From NCBI GenBank assembly GCA_030430515.1, contig JAUIKX010000063.1, forward strand, positions 1 through 13,611: a stretch of DNA of 13,611 nucleotides, in the 5' to 3' direction. The notes under the pieces were generated by a model that searched no databases, was not told the DNA's origin, and saw nothing but the letters and a program-made list of their open reading frames with translations. A program made the translations under genes and the position numbers. This DNA is from Gammaproteobacteria bacterium (lineage in GTDB: Bacteria; Pseudomonadota; Gammaproteobacteria; Pseudomonadales; Azotimanducaceae). Below, piece after piece: positions 12,017 to 13,611 of this stretch. Position 1 is the first letter of the stretch; each line of letters starts with the position of its first letter.

Positions 12017-13611
12017 GATTGGCGGATTCCGTGTTCGGACAGCAGCTGGGAAATGGCGTTGTGCAGATTTTCGTCGATCTCCATAGCCACTTCCAGGCAG
12101 AAGTAGCGCGACAGATCGATGTCCAGCCTGCGGAGTTTCACAGCATCTTTTTCTGTGACGATCACGGGCCAATCGCCATCGAAGTCGAGTTCGGTACCGT
12201 CGTAGACATGGTGATCAGGAAACGGGTGCAGAATCGGGTCGAGCCCGAGACCTTCCAACGTCTCCAGAAATCGCACCGGGTTGCCGATGCCGGCAACGGC
12301 ATGCACGGTGGTCGCCGAAGCAAAGTGAGTCAGCGGCAGCCGCTCACCGTTCTTGAGCGCCACATAGCCAAGCGGCTGCAACAAGGCCGTGGCATCGGCA
12401 CCATCAAAACCTGCACCGTTGCTCACTACCAGATCCACCTCGTCCAGACGCTCCGGCGGTTCCCTGAGCGGGCCGGCTGGAATGAGTTCACCGTTACCCA
12501 GCCCCCGCCGGCCGTCGACGATGCAGATCTCGATATCGCGGGCCAATGCGTAGTGCTGCAGCCCGTCATCAGAGATGACGATGTCGCAGGCGCATTCGGC
12601 CAGCAGGGCCTGTACGGCGCTGACCCGATCCCGGCCGACAAACACCGGCACCTCAGTGCGTTCGGCGATAATCGGCGGCTCGTCACCGAATTGCGCGGGA
12701 TCTCCGCCTGGTGGTACCCGCAGAACCGCCTTGTCCACCGCACCTCCGTAGCCCCGGGACACTACGCCGGGCCGGAAGCCTCGGGCAACGAGCCATTGAA
12801 CCAGCGCAATCACAAAAGGCGTTTTGCCGGTACCACCCAACGTGATGTTACCGACAACAAGCACCGGCACCGGCGCGCGCCAGGTCATTCGATCCGTTGT
12901 GCTGTACGACCGCCTGCGTCGCCCTGAAACACGTCCGAAAACCGATGACAACGGTTTCAACGCCGGCACCCACCAGGCGCCTTCGTACCAGCCTGCTTCC
13001 AGGCTGCGGCCGGCCGCGACGGGCACGGCACCTGCCCTTCTCAGAGCTTTTCGCTTCTTCCGCTTTCTACGGACAGGCTTTTTGGACAGGCCATCCTCAA
13101 ACTGAGCATCATGCAATGCGGCGTACGAGCCTTTGTTGCGAAGGAGGGTGTCATGGTCGCCCTGCTCTACGATCTCGCCATCCTCCATGACGACGATGAC
13201 ATCTGCTTTTTCGACGGTCGACAGACGATGGGCAATGACGATGGTCGTGCGCCCTTTCATCACTTCATCGAGCGCCGCCTGAATATGGCGCTCAGACTCC
13301 GTGTCGAGCGCTGATGTGGCTTCGTCCAGGATAAGTATCGGCGCATCTTTCAGAAGCGCTCTGGCAATGGCCACCCGCTGCCGCTGACCGCCGGAGAGCA
13401 GCACGCCGTCGTCGCCGACAATGGTCGCAAGCCCCTCAGGCAGGTCTTCGATGAACTCCCTGGCATGCGCGCGCTCGACAGCTTCTTCAACTGCCGCCGG
13501 GTCGGACGCAGACAATCCGCCATAGGCAATGTTTCTGGCCAGCGTGTCGTTGAAGAGCGTGACCTGCTGGTTGACCAGGGCGATCTGGTCGCGCAGGGCG
13601 CGCAGGGTAAA
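12013..13611 (-). CDS. msbA-lpxK: MsbA-LpxK in-frame fusion: lipid A ABC flippase joined to tetraacyldisaccharide 4'-kinase (N-terminus cut by window edge)
   Basis: One frame is open from the right edge to 12013, 532 codons plus stop. The first part (13611 to about 13095) is the end of an MsbA nucleotide-binding domain: Q-loop ALVNQQVTLFNDT, signature LLSGGQRQR (near 13398), Walker B LILDEATSALD (near 13335), H-loop IAHRLST (His near 13230), D-HDTLL-YAALHDAQFED. A very basic linker, KKPVRRKRKKRKALRR, and a short neutral stretch follow. From about 13002 a complete LpxK of about 329 residues is read: WWVPALKPLSSVFGRVSG (the N-terminal membrane-associated helix region), WRAPVPVLVVGNITLGGTGKTP (P-loop, Lys near 12825), GDEPPIIAERT, SDDGLQHYALARD, LIPAGPLREP and VTEKDAVK. 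LpxK phosphorylates the lipid A disaccharide on the cytoplasmic face; MsbA later flips core-lipid A. The two genes are normally separate neighbours. The Walker A and transmembrane domains of MsbA lie outside the window. Confidence 0.9.
   Translation of the reverse strand, partial: FTLRALRDQIALVNQQVTLFNDTLARNIAYGGLSASDPAAVEEAVERAHAREFIEDLPEGLATIVGDDGVLLSGGQRQRVAIARALLKDAPILILDEATSALDTESERHIQAALDEVMKGRTTIVIAHRLSTVEKADVIVVMEDGEIVEQGDHDTLLRNKGSYAALHDAQFEDGLSKKPVRRKRKKRKALRRAGAVPVAAGRSLEAGWYEGAWWVPALKPLSSVFGRVSGRRRRSYSTTDRMTWRAPVPVLVVGNITLGGTGKTPFVIALVQWLVARGFRPGVVSRGYGGAVDKAVLRVPPGGDPAQFGDEPPIIAERTEVPVFVGRDRVSAVQALLAECACDIVISDDGLQHYALARDIEICIVDGRRGLGNGELIPAGPLREPPERLDEVDLVVSNGAGFDGADATALLQPLGYVALKNGERLPLTHFASATTVHAVAGIGNPVRFLETLEGLGLDPILHPFPDHHVYDGTELDFDGDWPVIVTEKDAVKLRRLDIDLSRYFCLEVAMEIDENLHNAISQLLSEHGIRQS
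13024..13039 (-). promoter_or_regulatory. Possible internal start for a separate LpxK
   Basis: Within the fusion frame a GTG (13026-13024) is preceded, eight bases upstream, by AAGGG (13039-13035). Initiation here would give a free LpxK of 337 residues beginning VPVAAGRSLEAGWYEG, close to the normal length. Whether it is used cannot be seen; it would allow both a fused and a separate kinase from one gene. Confidence 0.3.

Noticed and set aside
12017..12172. N-terminal extension of KdsB by 52 residues
   Set aside because: It reads through lpxK out of frame; KdsB proteins begin just before the IPARYxSxRLPGKPL motif.

Overview
The window reads as a chromosomal housekeeping block from a gammaproteobacterium. 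The proteins resemble their Escherichia coli and Pseudomonas counterparts closely: RNase E opens with MKRMLINA and keeps the catalytic and zinc-link residues, and RpmF, FabD, MurB, KdsB and LpxK are all of the gammaproteobacterial type. From memory, the gene order follows the Pseudomonas aeruginosa fabG-fabD-(plsX)-rpmF-yceD-maf-(sppA)-rluC-rne-murB-(ptp)-kdsB-(ycaR)-lpxK block, with the genes in brackets missing here and three genes added. The genus cannot be named from the sequence; no mobile element, tRNA, rRNA or CRISPR array was seen.

Layout. 1-2429: a leftward operon yceD-rpmF-fabD-fabG (fabG cut by the window edge), linking a 23S rRNA/L32 module to fatty acid synthesis. It has a good sigma70-like promoter so close to the yceD ATG that the mRNA is probably leaderless. 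plsX and fabH, usually between rpmF and fabD, are absent. 2486-3969: maf (rightward) and rluC (leftward), convergent and overlapping at their 3' ends. 3970-4652: a long non-coding region between the divergent rluC and rne. It holds a perfect DnaA box, a candidate rne promoter, a 16-bp tandem repeat and hairpins, one covering the rne ribosome binding site. 4653-7589: rne, with a 5 x 18-bp in-frame repeat in its disordered scaffold tail.

7733-8944: an O-antigen-ligase-family membrane protein overlapping the 3' end of murB on the opposite strand. 8886-10416: leftward alkB-family gene and murB, coupled by ATGA. murB is broken by what looks like loss of one copy of a 13-nt tandem repeat. 10444-11214: a rightward short-chain dehydrogenase of the HSD17B10 type. 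11240-13611: leftward msbA-lpxK-kdsB for lipid A and Kdo synthesis, in which msbA and lpxK form one uninterrupted reading frame.

The main themes are envelope construction (MsbA, LpxK, KdsB, MurB, O-antigen ligase, FabD/FabG) and RNA metabolism (RNase E, RluC, RpmF, YceD). The two most notable observations are the in-frame MsbA-LpxK fusion, which would join the lipid A 4'-kinase to the lipid A flippase, and the 13-nt contraction in murB. No wholly new system was found.
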